DNA from: CBDFLD01 sp965249005
Lineage (GTDB): Bacteria; Acidobacteriota; UBA6911
Assembly: GCA_965249005.1 (NCBI GenBank)
Contig: CBDFLD010000023.1
Location: 1,178,001 to 1,242,000 of the forward strand
DNA length: 64,000 nt
Direction of reading: 5' to 3'
This document shows, piece after piece, positions 9,305 to 17,999 of this stretch. Below the pieces are notes generated by a model. That model worked only from the letters and a program-made list of their open reading frames with translations, had not been told where the DNA came from and searched no databases. Made by a program: the position numbers and the translations under genes. Within the stretch, counting starts at the first letter, position 1; every line of letters begins with the position of its first letter.

Positions 9305-10450
9305 TCAGTGAATGATCACGAAATCGCCGTTCCGTTTAGCGAAAGCGGCGGCAAATCCCCACCGCGAGAACGCACCCTCGGCAAGGCCCTTCTCTCGTGT
9401 AGGTAGGCCACGGGAGTCGTAGACCTGCCAACGAAGATCCGCGCTCTTGGCGAAGTTGGTCCCCTCGGCCCAGGCCAGCAGGGTTTCGCCTTTTTCGTTG
9501 CCGGCGACCACGGGGACGCGTCGACCCTGCTTCGCCGGCGGTGGCGTGATTTTCATGATCGTTTCCTCGACCTTGGCCATGTGAATTTCGCGCACGGTCC
9601 GCCACGTCACGAAGGTCCCGCCCGGCGTCTCCGAGAAGGTATAGACGCTTGCCGGACAGGCGGGGATCTCCCAGGGATCTACCAGGATTTCCTTGAACGA
9701 GTTGCCCTGATCTTCGGAAACGAAAACGTAGCTATCGCGTTGTGTGCCCTTTTCAGCCGATCGGTAAGCAAAGTACAATTTTTCGTCACGATCGACGTAC
9801 GCCTCCATATAGCAGCAACCGCACGCACCCTTGCCGTTGCTCACTACCCTTGGGGCAGAAAAGGTCTTACCGCCATCGGTGGACTTCGCCAGATGAATCG
9901 CGCGCACGTCGTCGCGCCCTTTTCTGGTTTGTCCGTTGAGGAAGACGTAGACATTGTCTTTATCGTCGACCGCCACCGCGCTCGAACCGTGGAAGCCGAC
10001 AACGCCTCCTGCAACGTTTCTTTGGTCTTCGAAGGCGTCGCCTGCGTCATTGAGTCGCGTGTAGAAGGCCATCGTGTTGTCCATGATCGTGATCCGCTTG
10101 CCGGGATTCAGACGTTGGATGTAAGGGCCCAAGCCGTTGAAGATGACGTGCACGCGTCCGTGCCTGTCGGCTGCCAGCGACGGGAGTGCCGCACTGTCGT
10201 CGATGCTGTTGACCCGGATCGGTGCCGAGAACTCGATCTCTCCTTCGTCCAGGCGCGTGTAAAAAAGATTTCCGTTGTTTCCAATCTTCATCAGGAGATG
10301 AAAATTTCCCTCACGATCGGCCACCCCTCTCGGGCGGGCCCCTTCGAACGGAATCTTCCGGACGCTCACTCTGTCACCGGCCTGTGACGCTGCCGAGAAA
10401 CAAAGCAGCAGAAACACCGCGAACCAAATACGTTTAAACGTGTTACACAT
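9305..10450 (-). CDS. Secreted sialidase-like (BNR/Asp-box) beta-propeller protein
   Basis: 381 residues starting MCNTFKRIWFAVFLLLCF, a signal peptide, with AAGGGG-like spacing signals upstream (AAGGGG about 10 bases before the ATG). Asp-box-like repeats are visible (KSTDGGKTFS, SEDQGNSF), and repeated strands such as SLAADRHGRVHVIFNG and AVDDKDNVYVFLNG indicate a six-bladed propeller of the exo-alpha-sialidase superfamily. A short ACGCC cysteine cluster sits near residue 210. The catalytic Arg triad and Tyr/Glu pair of true sialidases cannot be confirmed by eye, so sialidase activity is not claimed. It sits between an enolase-superfamily enzyme and GH172 on the same strand, suggesting a shared carbohydrate role. 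Confidence 0.8.
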   Translation of the reverse strand: MCNTFKRIWFAVFLLLCFSAASQAGDRVSVRKIPFEGARPRGVADREGNFHLLMKIGNNGNLFYTRLDEGEIEFSAPIRVNSIDDSAALPSLAADRHGRVHVIFNGLGPYIQRLNPGKRITIMDNTMAFYTRLNDAGDAFEDQRNVAGGVVGFHGSSAVAVDDKDNVYVFLNGQTRKGRDDVRAIHLAKSTDGGKTFSAPRVVSNGKGACGCCYMEAYVDRDEKLYFAYRSAEKGTQRDSYVFVSEDQGNSFKEILVDPWEIPACPASVYTFSETPGGTFVTWRTVREIHMAKVEETIMKITPPPAKQGRRVPVVAGNEKGETLLAWAEGTNFAKSADLRWQVYDSRGLPTREKGLAEGAFSRWGFAAAFAKRNGDFVIIH

Positions 10451-10575
10451 GATGACAACCCCTTTTTGTCTTTGAGTTCAATGGATTACAAACAGCCGAA
10501 GTCCTAATACGTTAGGATCGCCCAACAGTTTCACAATCGGCGTACTTTCTGAGGTCCGGATCGTCCGGAAGGGTT

Positions 10576-11727
10576 TCAAACGTGGGCGTCGTAGAAGCGC
10601 TTGCCGTATTTGGCCAGGCGCTCCTCATCGACGATGACCCCGAGTCCGGGGCGGTCCGGCATATGAACGTAGCCTTCTGAGTCGATCTCGGTGGTTACAG
10701 CTTGCAGCGCATCCCGTCCTCGCGTGGTCCAGGCCGGGGGTTCGTACGGAAACTCACACAGATCGCAATTCGGCACCGAGGCCATGACGTGCATGTTCGC
10801 CAGCAGCGCAAAGCCCGAGTTCCAGGTATGAGCCGCGAAACCGAGCCCGGCCGCCTCCGCGAGAGCGGCAACCTTGCGGGTCCCCGAGATGCCTCCGAAG
10901 AACATTGCGTCAGCCTGGATGACATCGAGGCAGCGCATCTGGGTTAGCAGAGCATATTCCTGGAGGCGCCAATTCAACTCTCCACCGGCGATGCGCACTT
11001 CCGTTCGCTGCCGTAGCTCGGCAAGACCCTCGTAGTCGTTTCGATCCAGGGGCTCCTCGAGCCAGTAGACATCGAACTCTTCGAGTTCTCGAGCAAACGC
11101 CGCCGCCGTGCGCAGATCCCATTTGGGCGGCGCCCCTGCGGCCAGGGCAAAGTGATAACCCTGGTTGGCGTCGACCAGGATGTCCATGTCGTCTCCGACC
11201 ACTTCGCGGGCACGCGCGACCACCGCCAGATCATCGCGCCAGTCGAAATGATGGGCGCGCAGCTTCACCGCCGTGAACCCCATCTCTCGAAACCGCTGCA
11301 GGTCCTCGGCGCGGCGCTCCGGCTCCCGCAGTTCCGAGGTTGAGCAGTAAGCTCTCAACTTATTGCTGCCGCCGCCGAGAAGCCGGTAGACGGGCTGGTT
11401 CGATAGCTTGCCGAGGATGTCCCAGAGGGCAGGTTCGAGCCAGGCAAGGCGCATTCCCAAGGCTTGCCCCCCTTGCAAGATATCGTCGAAGCCCTCAATG
11501 TTGGTCGGGTCCCGTCCAAGGATGAAGCTTCCGAATGTTTCTCCCAAACCGGCGTGGAAGCGGCTGATGGTCATCCCGGCTGACTCGCCGATGACGCCCT
11601 CGTCGGTGGTCATACGGACGAACGTGAGCTCGTTTGCCGGCTGCTCGAAACCGGGCTGGGCCGCGACTTTGAGTGGGGCGTCGAGCGGTTCCGCGACATG
11701 AAAGAGTTCTAGACGTTCGATCTTCAT
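10576..11727 (-). CDS. Mandelate racemase/muconate lactonizing enzyme family protein
   Basis: 383 residues without a signal peptide, hence cytoplasmic. The barrel carries VKLRAHH (KxR rather than KxK at the base position), metal ligands in LVDANQG, WLEEPL and IAGGELNW, and AAHTWNS with the catalytic histidine of the mandelate-racemase-type subgroup. These features point to an acid-sugar dehydratase or racemase. A GAAGGA motif precedes the ATG. Its start is only 9 bp after the stop of the upstream esterase, so the two are probably cotranscribed. It differs from the exported galactonate-dehydratase-like protein at 1149-2456 by lacking an export signal. Substrate unknown. Confidence 0.87.
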   Translation of the reverse strand: MKIERLELFHVAEPLDAPLKVAAQPGFEQPANELTFVRMTTDEGVIGESAGMTISRFHAGLGETFGSFILGRDPTNIEGFDDILQGGQALGMRLAWLEPALWDILGKLSNQPVYRLLGGGSNKLRAYCSTSELREPERRAEDLQRFREMGFTAVKLRAHHFDWRDDLAVVARAREVVGDDMDILVDANQGYHFALAAGAPPKWDLRTAAAFARELEEFDVYWLEEPLDRNDYEGLAELRQRTEVRIAGGELNWRLQEYALLTQMRCLDVIQADAMFFGGISGTRKVAALAEAAGLGFAAHTWNSGFALLANMHVMASVPNCDLCEFPYEPPAWTTRGRDALQAVTTEIDSEGYVHMPDRPGLGVIVDEERLAKYGKRFYDAHV

Positions 11728-11736
11728 GATTGTCCT

Positions 11737-12783
11737 TCAGCGGTCCGAAGATGGCGGAGGTTCGAAGTCCACCGGTTGGTAGCGCAGTTGGTTGACCGTT
11801 CTCGGCTTGTATCGCCCATTCCGCTTCGCCCCCTCGAGATGACGTTCCGCCTGGGGATCCGGTCCTGCTGGATGGAGGGCACGCTCGAGAAAATCGAGAC
11901 TGTGGTGGATGCGCCTGGGCATCGAGCGGCCTACATGGGCCGCACCGCGCTCGATGTAGTACTCGTGCGGAATTGCGGCGTCGAAGAGAAGGCGGTGCAC
12001 TAGCTCGGCGCTCAGCCAGGTAAGGTTAGCGTCCTCATCGCCTGCCTCGATGCGCAGCTGGATTCCGGATTCTCGAATACGATCGGCGTTTTGGATCACG
12101 ATCGACGGCGGGTGACGAGCGTCAAAGTAATCCGTGTCCACCGGGTTACCGAACCTCGGCGTCAAGAAGCCGGAGGCGCCGGCTGCATACCCGTCCGGAT
12201 CGAACTTGGTGAAGGACACAGCCGGCGGGAACCCGGGCTCCATGGCGGCGGCGGCGATGAAGACCTCCGGGTTTCTCAATGCAATGCGCAAAGTGCCCTG
12301 ACCCCCGGCCGATGCGCCCGCCAGCACCGTTCCTTCCCGGCCTGGGATGACCTTGAACGATTTTCGGACATGCGGGATCAGTTCTCCGATGATGAAGCTC
12401 TCCCACTTCTGGCTGCCGTCCTTCCAGTCGATGTAAAAGGAGCCTCCGGTAATCGGGGCCACCACCACACAAGGAGACAGCAGACCCTGTGCCCAGGCGC
12501 TCTCGAGGTGGACGCGGATCCGTCGCTCGATGTGGTTCACTCCGCTGCTGCCTCCGTGCAGCCAAAGGAACAAAGGCATCGGCTCATCCATGTTCTCGTA
12601 ATCCGGCGGCAGAAGGACGTCGAAGCGCGCCGGACTGGGAACGAGTTTGGTTTGAATCTCCCGGTTGAGAAGTGTGCCCCTCGGTGCTAGATCCGCTGCA
12701 GCTGCGGCACCGGCGAGCAAAAACGACAACGAAGCAAAAAGTAATGGGCTCCATGAAAGCACTCTTTGTCTGCTGTGGCTCAT
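11737..12783 (-). CDS. Secreted alpha/beta hydrolase esterase
   Basis: 348 residues from the ATG at 12783, preceded by a near-perfect AAGGAGG. An in-frame start 19 codons upstream lacks this. The N-terminus (SWSPLLFASLSFLLAGAAAAA) is a signal peptide apart from its first residues. The core shows FLWLHGGSSG for the oxyanion region and VLAGASAGGQG for the nucleophile elbow, as in the PHB-depolymerase/enterochelin-esterase group, with a late AAHVG histidine candidate. Likely a carbohydrate or feruloyl-type esterase acting in the periplasm, although the substrate is unproven. It heads the minus-strand group ending in GH172 and diverges from the epimerase-like gene at 12964. Confidence 0.85.
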   Translation of the reverse strand: MSHSRQRVLSWSPLLFASLSFLLAGAAAAADLAPRGTLLNREIQTKLVPSPARFDVLLPPDYENMDEPMPLFLWLHGGSSGVNHIERRIRVHLESAWAQGLLSPCVVVAPITGGSFYIDWKDGSQKWESFIIGELIPHVRKSFKVIPGREGTVLAGASAGGQGTLRIALRNPEVFIAAAAMEPGFPPAVSFTKFDPDGYAAGASGFLTPRFGNPVDTDYFDARHPPSIVIQNADRIRESGIQLRIEAGDEDANLTWLSAELVHRLLFDAAIPHEYYIERGAAHVGRSMPRRIHHSLDFLERALHPAGPDPQAERHLEGAKRNGRYKPRTVNQLRYQPVDFEPPPSSDR

Positions 12784-12963
12784 CGATCCTCCTTCTTTGA
12801 CGACTGTGATCCTGATCCGGACCGTTATAATAGATTCCATGCCGGATGTGGACGTTTTTGTTGAAACAGCCGAGGGCCGCCGCCCTTTTCTCTTTGACTT
12901 GTGCGGCCGATTTACTTAGTTTTTCAAAAAGTCTGCGATGGGGCCGAGCATAAGGTGCTTGCA

Positions 12964-13917
12964 ATGAAAAGACCACCTATATGGGTGAACATGCTGATCG
13001 TCACCACCTACGTGACCCTCGATCACAAGCGGCAGATGGCCGGTCTCAAGGACAAGGGTGCCGACGGGATCGAGATTCCGTTTTTTGAAGGGTCCGCGCA
13101 ACACTACCGTGCGGTGGGGGAACTGCTTCGCGAGCTTGGAATGCCGACATCGGCTGTCAGCGTCTCCGACGTGGAGCACGATCCCAGCTCGATGGATGAA
13201 CAGTGCCGGCGCGCCGGCGTGAACCAGATAAAGGAACGGATCGAGTGGGCTGCCGCACTGCGAGAGGGCGCGGGACAGGAGGAGATCATCTTTGGCGGTC
13301 CGCTGGTTTTTCCCTGGGGCGAGGAGCCAGAGGTGGCGGGCCAGAAGGTTCGCGGCAAAGATCTCGTGGAGCATGCGCGCCAGCGACTGGTTCAGGGAGT
13401 ACAGAGCTTCAAGGAACTGGGGGAGTACGCCAAGGGAAGGAAGGTGAAACTCGCAATCGAAGGGCTGACCCACTGGGAGCTTTTCGGGCTCAACACCGCG
13501 ACTCAGGTCTTGGAGTTCGTCGAGCTGGTGGACCACGAAAACGTCGGTGTCCACATCGACATGAGCCACGAGACTCTCGATGGGGACGGCCCCGACGCGT
13601 TTCGCCGTGTGGTGGCGCGCGCGATGGGGATCGATCGGCTGTTTCACTTTCACATCTCGGCGCCCGATCGCGGCGATGTGACGCGTTCCTGGCTGCCCTG
13701 GGACGAGATGCTGGGCACGCTCAAGGCCCACGGTTGGAACAAGCCGCTGGTCATCGAGACCTTCAACGCCGTGGAGCCCTTTGCGTCGGGCTGCCGGCTC
13801 ACCCGGGCGGCGTATGAGGATCCGGTCGAGGAAATGGGTAAAGCGATCGCTTATGCGCATCAGCGGTGGCAGAATGTCCCGCAGTCGATCGTCGATGCGG
13901 TCCGAGTGGCTTCCTGA
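12964..13917 (+). CDS. Sugar epimerase/isomerase-like TIM-barrel protein
   Basis: 317 residues from the ATG at 12964, with AAGGTG nine bases upstream; an upstream GTG at 12901 is less likely. The fold is the AP-endonuclease-2/xylose-isomerase-like barrel. Expected metal ligands occur in order: Glu in LAIEGLTHW, Asp in VHIDMSHE with a nearby His, His in FHFHIS, and Glu in LVIETFN. This spacing resembles ketose 3-epimerases (D-psicose/D-tagatose type). An acidic stretch ADGIEIPFF near residue 35 also matches such enzymes. It is transcribed divergently from the esterase group and 51 bp before a ThuA-domain gene, so it may feed sugars released outside into metabolism. Confidence 0.85.
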   Translation: MKRPPIWVNMLIVTTYVTLDHKRQMAGLKDKGADGIEIPFFEGSAQHYRAVGELLRELGMPTSAVSVSDVEHDPSSMDEQCRRAGVNQIKERIEWAAALREGAGQEEIIFGGPLVFPWGEEPEVAGQKVRGKDLVEHARQRLVQGVQSFKELGEYAKGRKVKLAIEGLTHWELFGLNTATQVLEFVELVDHENVGVHIDMSHETLDGDGPDAFRRVVARAMGIDRLFHFHISAPDRGDVTRSWLPWDEMLGTLKAHGWNKPLVIETFNAVEPFASGCRLTRAAYEDPVEEMGKAIAYAHQRWQNVPQSIVDAVRVAS

Positions 13918-13968
13918 GGTGACCGAGCAAGAGGCGATGCAAATACCGATGGCGGAGGAGACCCAGCG

Positions 13969-14973
13969 ATGAACCGCAAAAAAGGTCAAATGCTCGCGTT
14001 GGCGGCACCCACGACTGCTCTGGCAGTGTACCTAGGGACCGTCGGGTTCGGGGGAGCCTCGCTACTGACCGGATCGGGTGAGTCGGCTTCGAAGCCAGAC
14101 GCCAAGCCTGACAGCAAGAAAGTGGCCTTCGTGGCGGGACCCCGCAGTCACGGCTACGGGGCCCATGAGCATAGAGCTGGCTCGATGCTTTTAGCCAAAG
14201 CGCTGCGTGAGGGCATGCCCGATTTCGAAACGGTGCTTTTCGCGGGCGGATGGCCTGAAGATCCGTCTGCATTCGAGGGCATCGATGCAGTGATTGTCTA
14301 CACCGACGGCAGCAGCGGCCATCCGGTAACGCAACATCTCGAGGCGATAGATCGGCTCATGAAGCAAGGAGTCGGTCTGGGTTGTCTTCATTTTGCCGTC
14401 GAGGTGCTGAAGGGAGAGCCGGGAGATTACTTCTTGGATTGGCTCGGCGGATATTTCGAAAAGCACTGGTCGGTCAACCCGCACTGGACGGCCCATTTCG
14501 AGAAGCTCCCCAACCATCCCATCACGCGGGGCGTGGCGCCTTTTTCAATCAACGACGAGTGGTATTACCACATGCGTTTCCGAGAGGGAATGGAGGGTGT
14601 CGTTCCCATCCTTTCCGCCCTTCCAACGAGTGATACGCTGGTGCGAGCCGATGGAGCGCGTAGTGGAAACCCGCACGTGCGTGCGGCCGTTGCCAACACA
14701 GTACCGCAGCACGTTGCTTGGGCTCGTCGGCGACCCGATGGCGGACGTGGCTTCGGATTCACGGGCGGGCACGTGCATTGGAATTGGGGTAACGACAACT
14801 TTCGCAAGCTGGTGCTCAACGCAATCGTCTGGCTGTCCGGCGCCGAAGTTCCACATGCGGGCGTCGATTCGAGTCCGGTCATGCTGGAGGACCTCGAGGC
14901 CAATCAGGACTTCAAGCCTCCGAAGAGCTACGACCGCGAAGAGATTCAGAAACTCCTGGAGCAATGGCAATAG
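13969..14973 (+). CDS. ThuA-domain secreted protein
   Basis: 334 residues. The N-terminus (LALAAPTTALAVYLG) looks like a signal or membrane anchor. Residues about 45-290 form a ThuA-like glutamine-amidotransferase-type fold: VAFVAGPRSHGYGAHEH, DAVIVYTDG, GVGLGCLHFAVE, NHPITRGV and GFGFTGGHVHWNW are all characteristic. ThuA takes part in trehalose utilisation in rhizobia, and many homologues in Acidobacteria and Planctomycetes accompany sugar oxidoreductases. No DUF1080 or cytochrome domain is fused. GGAGGAG lies close upstream of the ATG. It follows the epimerase-like gene, suggesting a sugar-related operon. Confidence 0.85.
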   Translation: MNRKKGQMLALAAPTTALAVYLGTVGFGGASLLTGSGESASKPDAKPDSKKVAFVAGPRSHGYGAHEHRAGSMLLAKALREGMPDFETVLFAGGWPEDPSAFEGIDAVIVYTDGSSGHPVTQHLEAIDRLMKQGVGLGCLHFAVEVLKGEPGDYFLDWLGGYFEKHWSVNPHWTAHFEKLPNHPITRGVAPFSINDEWYYHMRFREGMEGVVPILSALPTSDTLVRADGARSGNPHVRAAVANTVPQHVAWARRRPDGGRGFGFTGGHVHWNWGNDNFRKLVLNAIVWLSGAEVPHAGVDSSPVMLEDLEANQDFKPPKSYDREEIQKLLEQWQ

Positions 14974-14998
14974 CAATTATCAAAGGGACTGAACCATA

Positions 14999-15667
14999 GT
15001 GTCGAAGGAAGCGCGACGGAAGTCGGACGCTCGAGCAAGACCCAGCAGACCAAAGAAAGACCCGATCAAAGTGGGTCGCTGGACCATCGAGCAGTCTCTC
15101 GCGTGGGGGTATATCGAAGGGACGGGCCCGGCTGAAGAATGCGATGGGACGTGCTGCGCGTGCGGTGTCCACACCAGTATGGGGGAAAAAGAGCGGATTC
15201 TGGAGTATGCCGATCATATTAAACCCGCGATGGACAGCACTCAGACAACGGACACCCGTCGCTGGTTCGACCGCGAGGTGAAGGAAGATCCGGACTTTCC
15301 GGGCGGGCTCAGCGCAATGACGGCGACGCACAACGACAAGTGCGTCTTTCTGAACGGGCAAGGCCGCTGCGTGCTTCAAGCAGCAGAGGAGAGTATGGAG
15401 CTCGCGGATGGCGAGCATCTGAAGCCTTGGTACTGCTTCCTTTTCCCCGTGACGAACACTCTGGATTCGGTCGATTTCGATCCGATTTTCGATGGAAATC
15501 GCCCGTGCTGCACGCACTCGACCAACGGCGGCACGCGAGCCGTGGAAGCCTTCGAGTTCGAGCTTCGGATGCTGCTGGGTGAAAAAGGATATTGTCAGCT
15601 AAAGGACAGGGCCTGCGACCGAAAGGACACCAAGGCCTCGGATAAGCAACACAAGCGGTCGCGCTAG
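14999..15667 (+). CDS. Cysteine-rich YkgJ/DUF3109-like protein
   Basis: 222 residues with a GTG start after an AAAGGG. Cysteines are arranged like iron- or zinc-chelating YkgJ-type domains: CDGTCCACG near residue 48, then CVFLNGQGRCVLQ near 115, WYCFLFPV near 144, PCCTHS near 167 and two late cysteines. The order C-x3-CC-x-C, then C-x-FL...C, then C-x-FP is what relates it to that family. The N-terminal 25 residues are basic and probably disordered, and no signal peptide is seen. Function unknown; a metal-binding role is inferred. Its stop codon directly abuts the stop of the convergent amidohydrolase pseudogene. Confidence 0.7.
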   Translation: MSKEARRKSDARARPSRPKKDPIKVGRWTIEQSLAWGYIEGTGPAEECDGTCCACGVHTSMGEKERILEYADHIKPAMDSTQTTDTRRWFDREVKEDPDFPGGLSAMTATHNDKCVFLNGQGRCVLQAAEESMELADGEHLKPWYCFLFPVTNTLDSVDFDPIFDGNRPCCTHSTNGGTRAVEAFEFELRMLLGEKGYCQLKDRACDRKDTKASDKQHKRSR

Positions 15668-16658
15668 CTAGGCCTCGGTCTCCTTCAGTGGATTCTGCAG
15701 GTTTTCGGCAAGAACCTTCTGTTTCTGCGCTTTCGTCAAGAACGAGTTTTGTACTCTGGCAAGGACGGTGCCGGGGTCGTTTATGGAAAAATCGGAGCCG
15801 AACAGTACCCGATCCGGCCCGATCGTACCGACGGCGTACTCGAGCATTCCCATCCGTTCGTGTCCGGAACCGGAGGTGTCCAGATAGCAGTTGTTGTTCC
15901 GTGCCACGAGATCTATCCGTTTGAAGATGTGGGCGTATTCCTTGTTGTCTCCGAAATGAGGGAAGACGATCTTGGCATCCGGGAACTTTTCGATGATATA
16001 TTCCATCTCTTGTAGATTGGTGTGGACGTCGAGCACCATCTTCAGCTCCACGGCCTTTTCGACCAGCAGTTCGAACTCTTTGATCGTGTACTCGTAGGGA
16101 ACGGTGTAGTTGCAAAGTTCGCCCACCCACGCGAAGCCGAGTTCCTTCCGGCAATACTCCATCTCTCGTAACGCTTCGTCGATGAAGAGGGGGTTGACGA
16201 CACAGGCGCCCCAAAAGCGTCCCGGATAACGCTCGACCGCGCGCGCCACCTCGCGGTTGCCGGCCACAAACTCCGCGGGACTCTTCGCCAGCTGGCAGCG
16301 AACCGAGTTGATGATGCCTCGATGAACGCCGCAGCGGTCCAGGTAGGCGGCAAATTCCTAAAATGTCCTGGTCACGGGATGCCACTGCCAGACTTCGCCA
16401 CTGTCGCTGGGACAGTGCAGATGGGCATCAAAGACTAGAGATTCTTCGTGGGGTTCTTCTGATGCGTCGCGGCGTTGCGCGTTGTCGGGAGCTACGGGGC
16501 GATAATCGTTCAGGACACGGGTTGAAGTCCGCATGGGCCCGATCATCATGATGGCTATGATAGGGCCCACGCCGCGGACCTTGGATCGCGCCAGACGCAC
16601 CCAGAAAAAAGAAGCTCTTCTTTATGAAATCGCGCCGCGGGTGGTGAAAATACGACAT
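15668..16658 (-). pseudogene. Tat-exported amidohydrolase, broken by a frameshift and an in-frame TAG
   Basis: Pieces of one gene can be joined. From 16658 the reading starts MSYFHHPRRDFIKKSFFFLG, a Tat signal, with GGAGA upstream. Somewhere between about 16610 and 16540 the sense frame shifts by one base into the frame carrying LVFDAHLHCPSDSGEVWQW, the HxH metal motif of TIM-barrel amidohydrolases. That frame then meets a TAG at 16358-16360, directly after HPVTRTF, and continues in the same frame with EFAAYLDRCGVHRG, then VFPHFGDNKEY, YLDTSG and VLFGSDFS, the usual later motifs of the Amidohydrolase_2 family. A single GAG to TAG change would explain the stop. With two lesions the gene is probably dead, unless the assembly is wrong here. 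Confidence 0.85.
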
Positions 16659-16763
16659 ACAAACAGCTCTCCGGCAGGTTCCATGGCTCTCCTGACAGTG
16701 CGATCCTCTCCACAGGGACCGATCGTCACGGCCATTCCGTCTGACTTGCGATTCGAGGACCGC

Positions 16764-16801
16764 GAACGAATGAAGGCTACTGGAACGAATGAAGGCTACT
16801 G
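16764..16801. repeat. Exact 19-bp tandem duplication
   Basis: The 19-mer beginning GAACGAATGAAGG occurs at 16764-16782 and again at 16783-16801. The second copy overlaps the stop codon of the minus-strand gene that ends at 16796. The duplication may be replication slippage and has no visible function. Confidence 0.9.
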
Positions 16802-17539
16802 TACGATGACCTCGACCGAGCTCGTCGTTACCACTTCGTCCGGTCTCGTGTGCGTAACCTTGATCTTGTAAGAGCCCGGAACATCCCCGAAGAATACCGA
16901 AGCTTCGCCGTCACTTATCAGAGTCGTGTCTCTTCGCGTGCTTGGCGCCGCCAAGGCACCCGACGGTTCCACGAGTTCCATCGGATGATACTCCCAGCTG
17001 TGCGTTCCACTGTCCGGACTGCAATAGGCCCACAGATCGAGCGGATAGCCGTTGATACAGTTGATGCGACCTTGAACGGGCACCCATCCAAGGCAGCCTA
17101 CCGCATAGATCTTGCAGGCCGTAAGGCCCTCCGGTGGAGGCAGCTTCGCCGGTGGCGTGCCAATTCGGGATACGTGATCGCGCAATACAATTGGGTAGGT
17201 GGGTCCAAGGAGCTCATCCAGTATTTCGGTGATCGTCGATTGATCACTCGAGCTCGTTGAGCTCAGAGCGCGCAGCTCCCGTAGATAACAGCGCAAATGG
17301 TTGCGGACTTTGACCTTGGTCCAGTAGTCGATGGTCGTAAAGCAGGTCTGCGCGTGCGCCAGACCTAGGAGGTTGGGAAGAAACACTTTGGCTTCATCTG
17401 GAATCGTCAAGAGACTCGTTATAATTGATTCGACAATGAAGTATGTGGAATCGTAGGGGCAAGTTTGCGCGGAAGCCGAAGGGGTGAGCAAGATCCCCAC
17501 AAGAAAAACGCTGATCGATAACACAACAAACTTCTTCAT
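16796..17539 (-). CDS. Secreted protein of unknown function
   Basis: 247 residues from the ATG at 17539, which gives MKKFVVLSISVFLVGILLTP...SASAQ, a clear signal peptide, and has GGGAG upstream. The mature part contains seven or so cysteines, a middle segment rich in Ser/Thr, and a C-terminal beta-rich segment (GEASVFFGDVPGSYKIKVTH) like a carboxypeptidase-regulatory or Ig-like fold. I recognise no named family. It lies 29 bp after the C-terminal half of the interrupted secreted-protein gene on the same strand, and may have been its operon partner. Confidence 0.65.
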   Translation of the reverse strand: MKKFVVLSISVFLVGILLTPSASAQTCPYDSTYFIVESIITSLLTIPDEAKVFLPNLLGLAHAQTCFTTIDYWTKVKVRNHLRCYLRELRALSSTSSSDQSTITEILDELLGPTYPIVLRDHVSRIGTPPAKLPPPEGLTACKIYAVGCLGWVPVQGRINCINGYPLDLWAYCSPDSGTHSWEYHPMELVEPSGALAAPSTRRDTTLISDGEASVFFGDVPGSYKIKVTHTRPDEVVTTSSVEVIVQ

Positions 17540-17908
17540 GATGATCTCCCGATAGGCAAGCAAAGAGCTAGATAAAAAGAACAACCGGCAAGGTTCCCAG
17601 GATCGATCCACCCGTTCCAGTTTGAGTCAACTGCAGGGCGACAACCGCCACTGGCCCGGATGTCTGTATGCGCAACCTTCCCCGCTTGCCAGTCGTGTCT
17701 TCGTCAATATTCTGGAAGACAAACGTGGCCGTATGACCAAGCTTGACCAAAACGATGTCCTTGGTCCCGATCTCGTTGTTGTTTTCATCTGTGAAAGTGA
17801 TGCGAACGAGGATGGATGAGCTGTCAGAAAGATTCGCTATGGCGAATCCCGTGTTCGAGGTCGTAGTCTCGTCTACAAAGAGATCGACGTGAGTGAGTGC
17901 TATTGTTA

Positions 17909-17938
17909 GTTGAAATTCAATGAAAGGAAAGCGGCTCC
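17909..17938 (+). repeat. IS terminal inverted repeat, left
   Basis: Begins GTTGAAATT and ends GCGGCTCC, with a 13-base spacer between the blocks. Its partner at 19283-19304 has the same blocks in reverse complement with a 5-base spacer. Confidence 0.8.
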
Positions 17939-17999
17939 AAGAGTGGTAGATTTTTGTTTTTGTCCGAAAACGAAGTCAACCAATTCTCAAGGAGCCACT

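Noticed and set aside
12797..12841. TTGACG and TATAAT upstream of the epimerase-like gene
   Set aside because: The spacing is 33 bases, far from 17, so these are not a sigma-70 pair; TATAAT alone is not enough.
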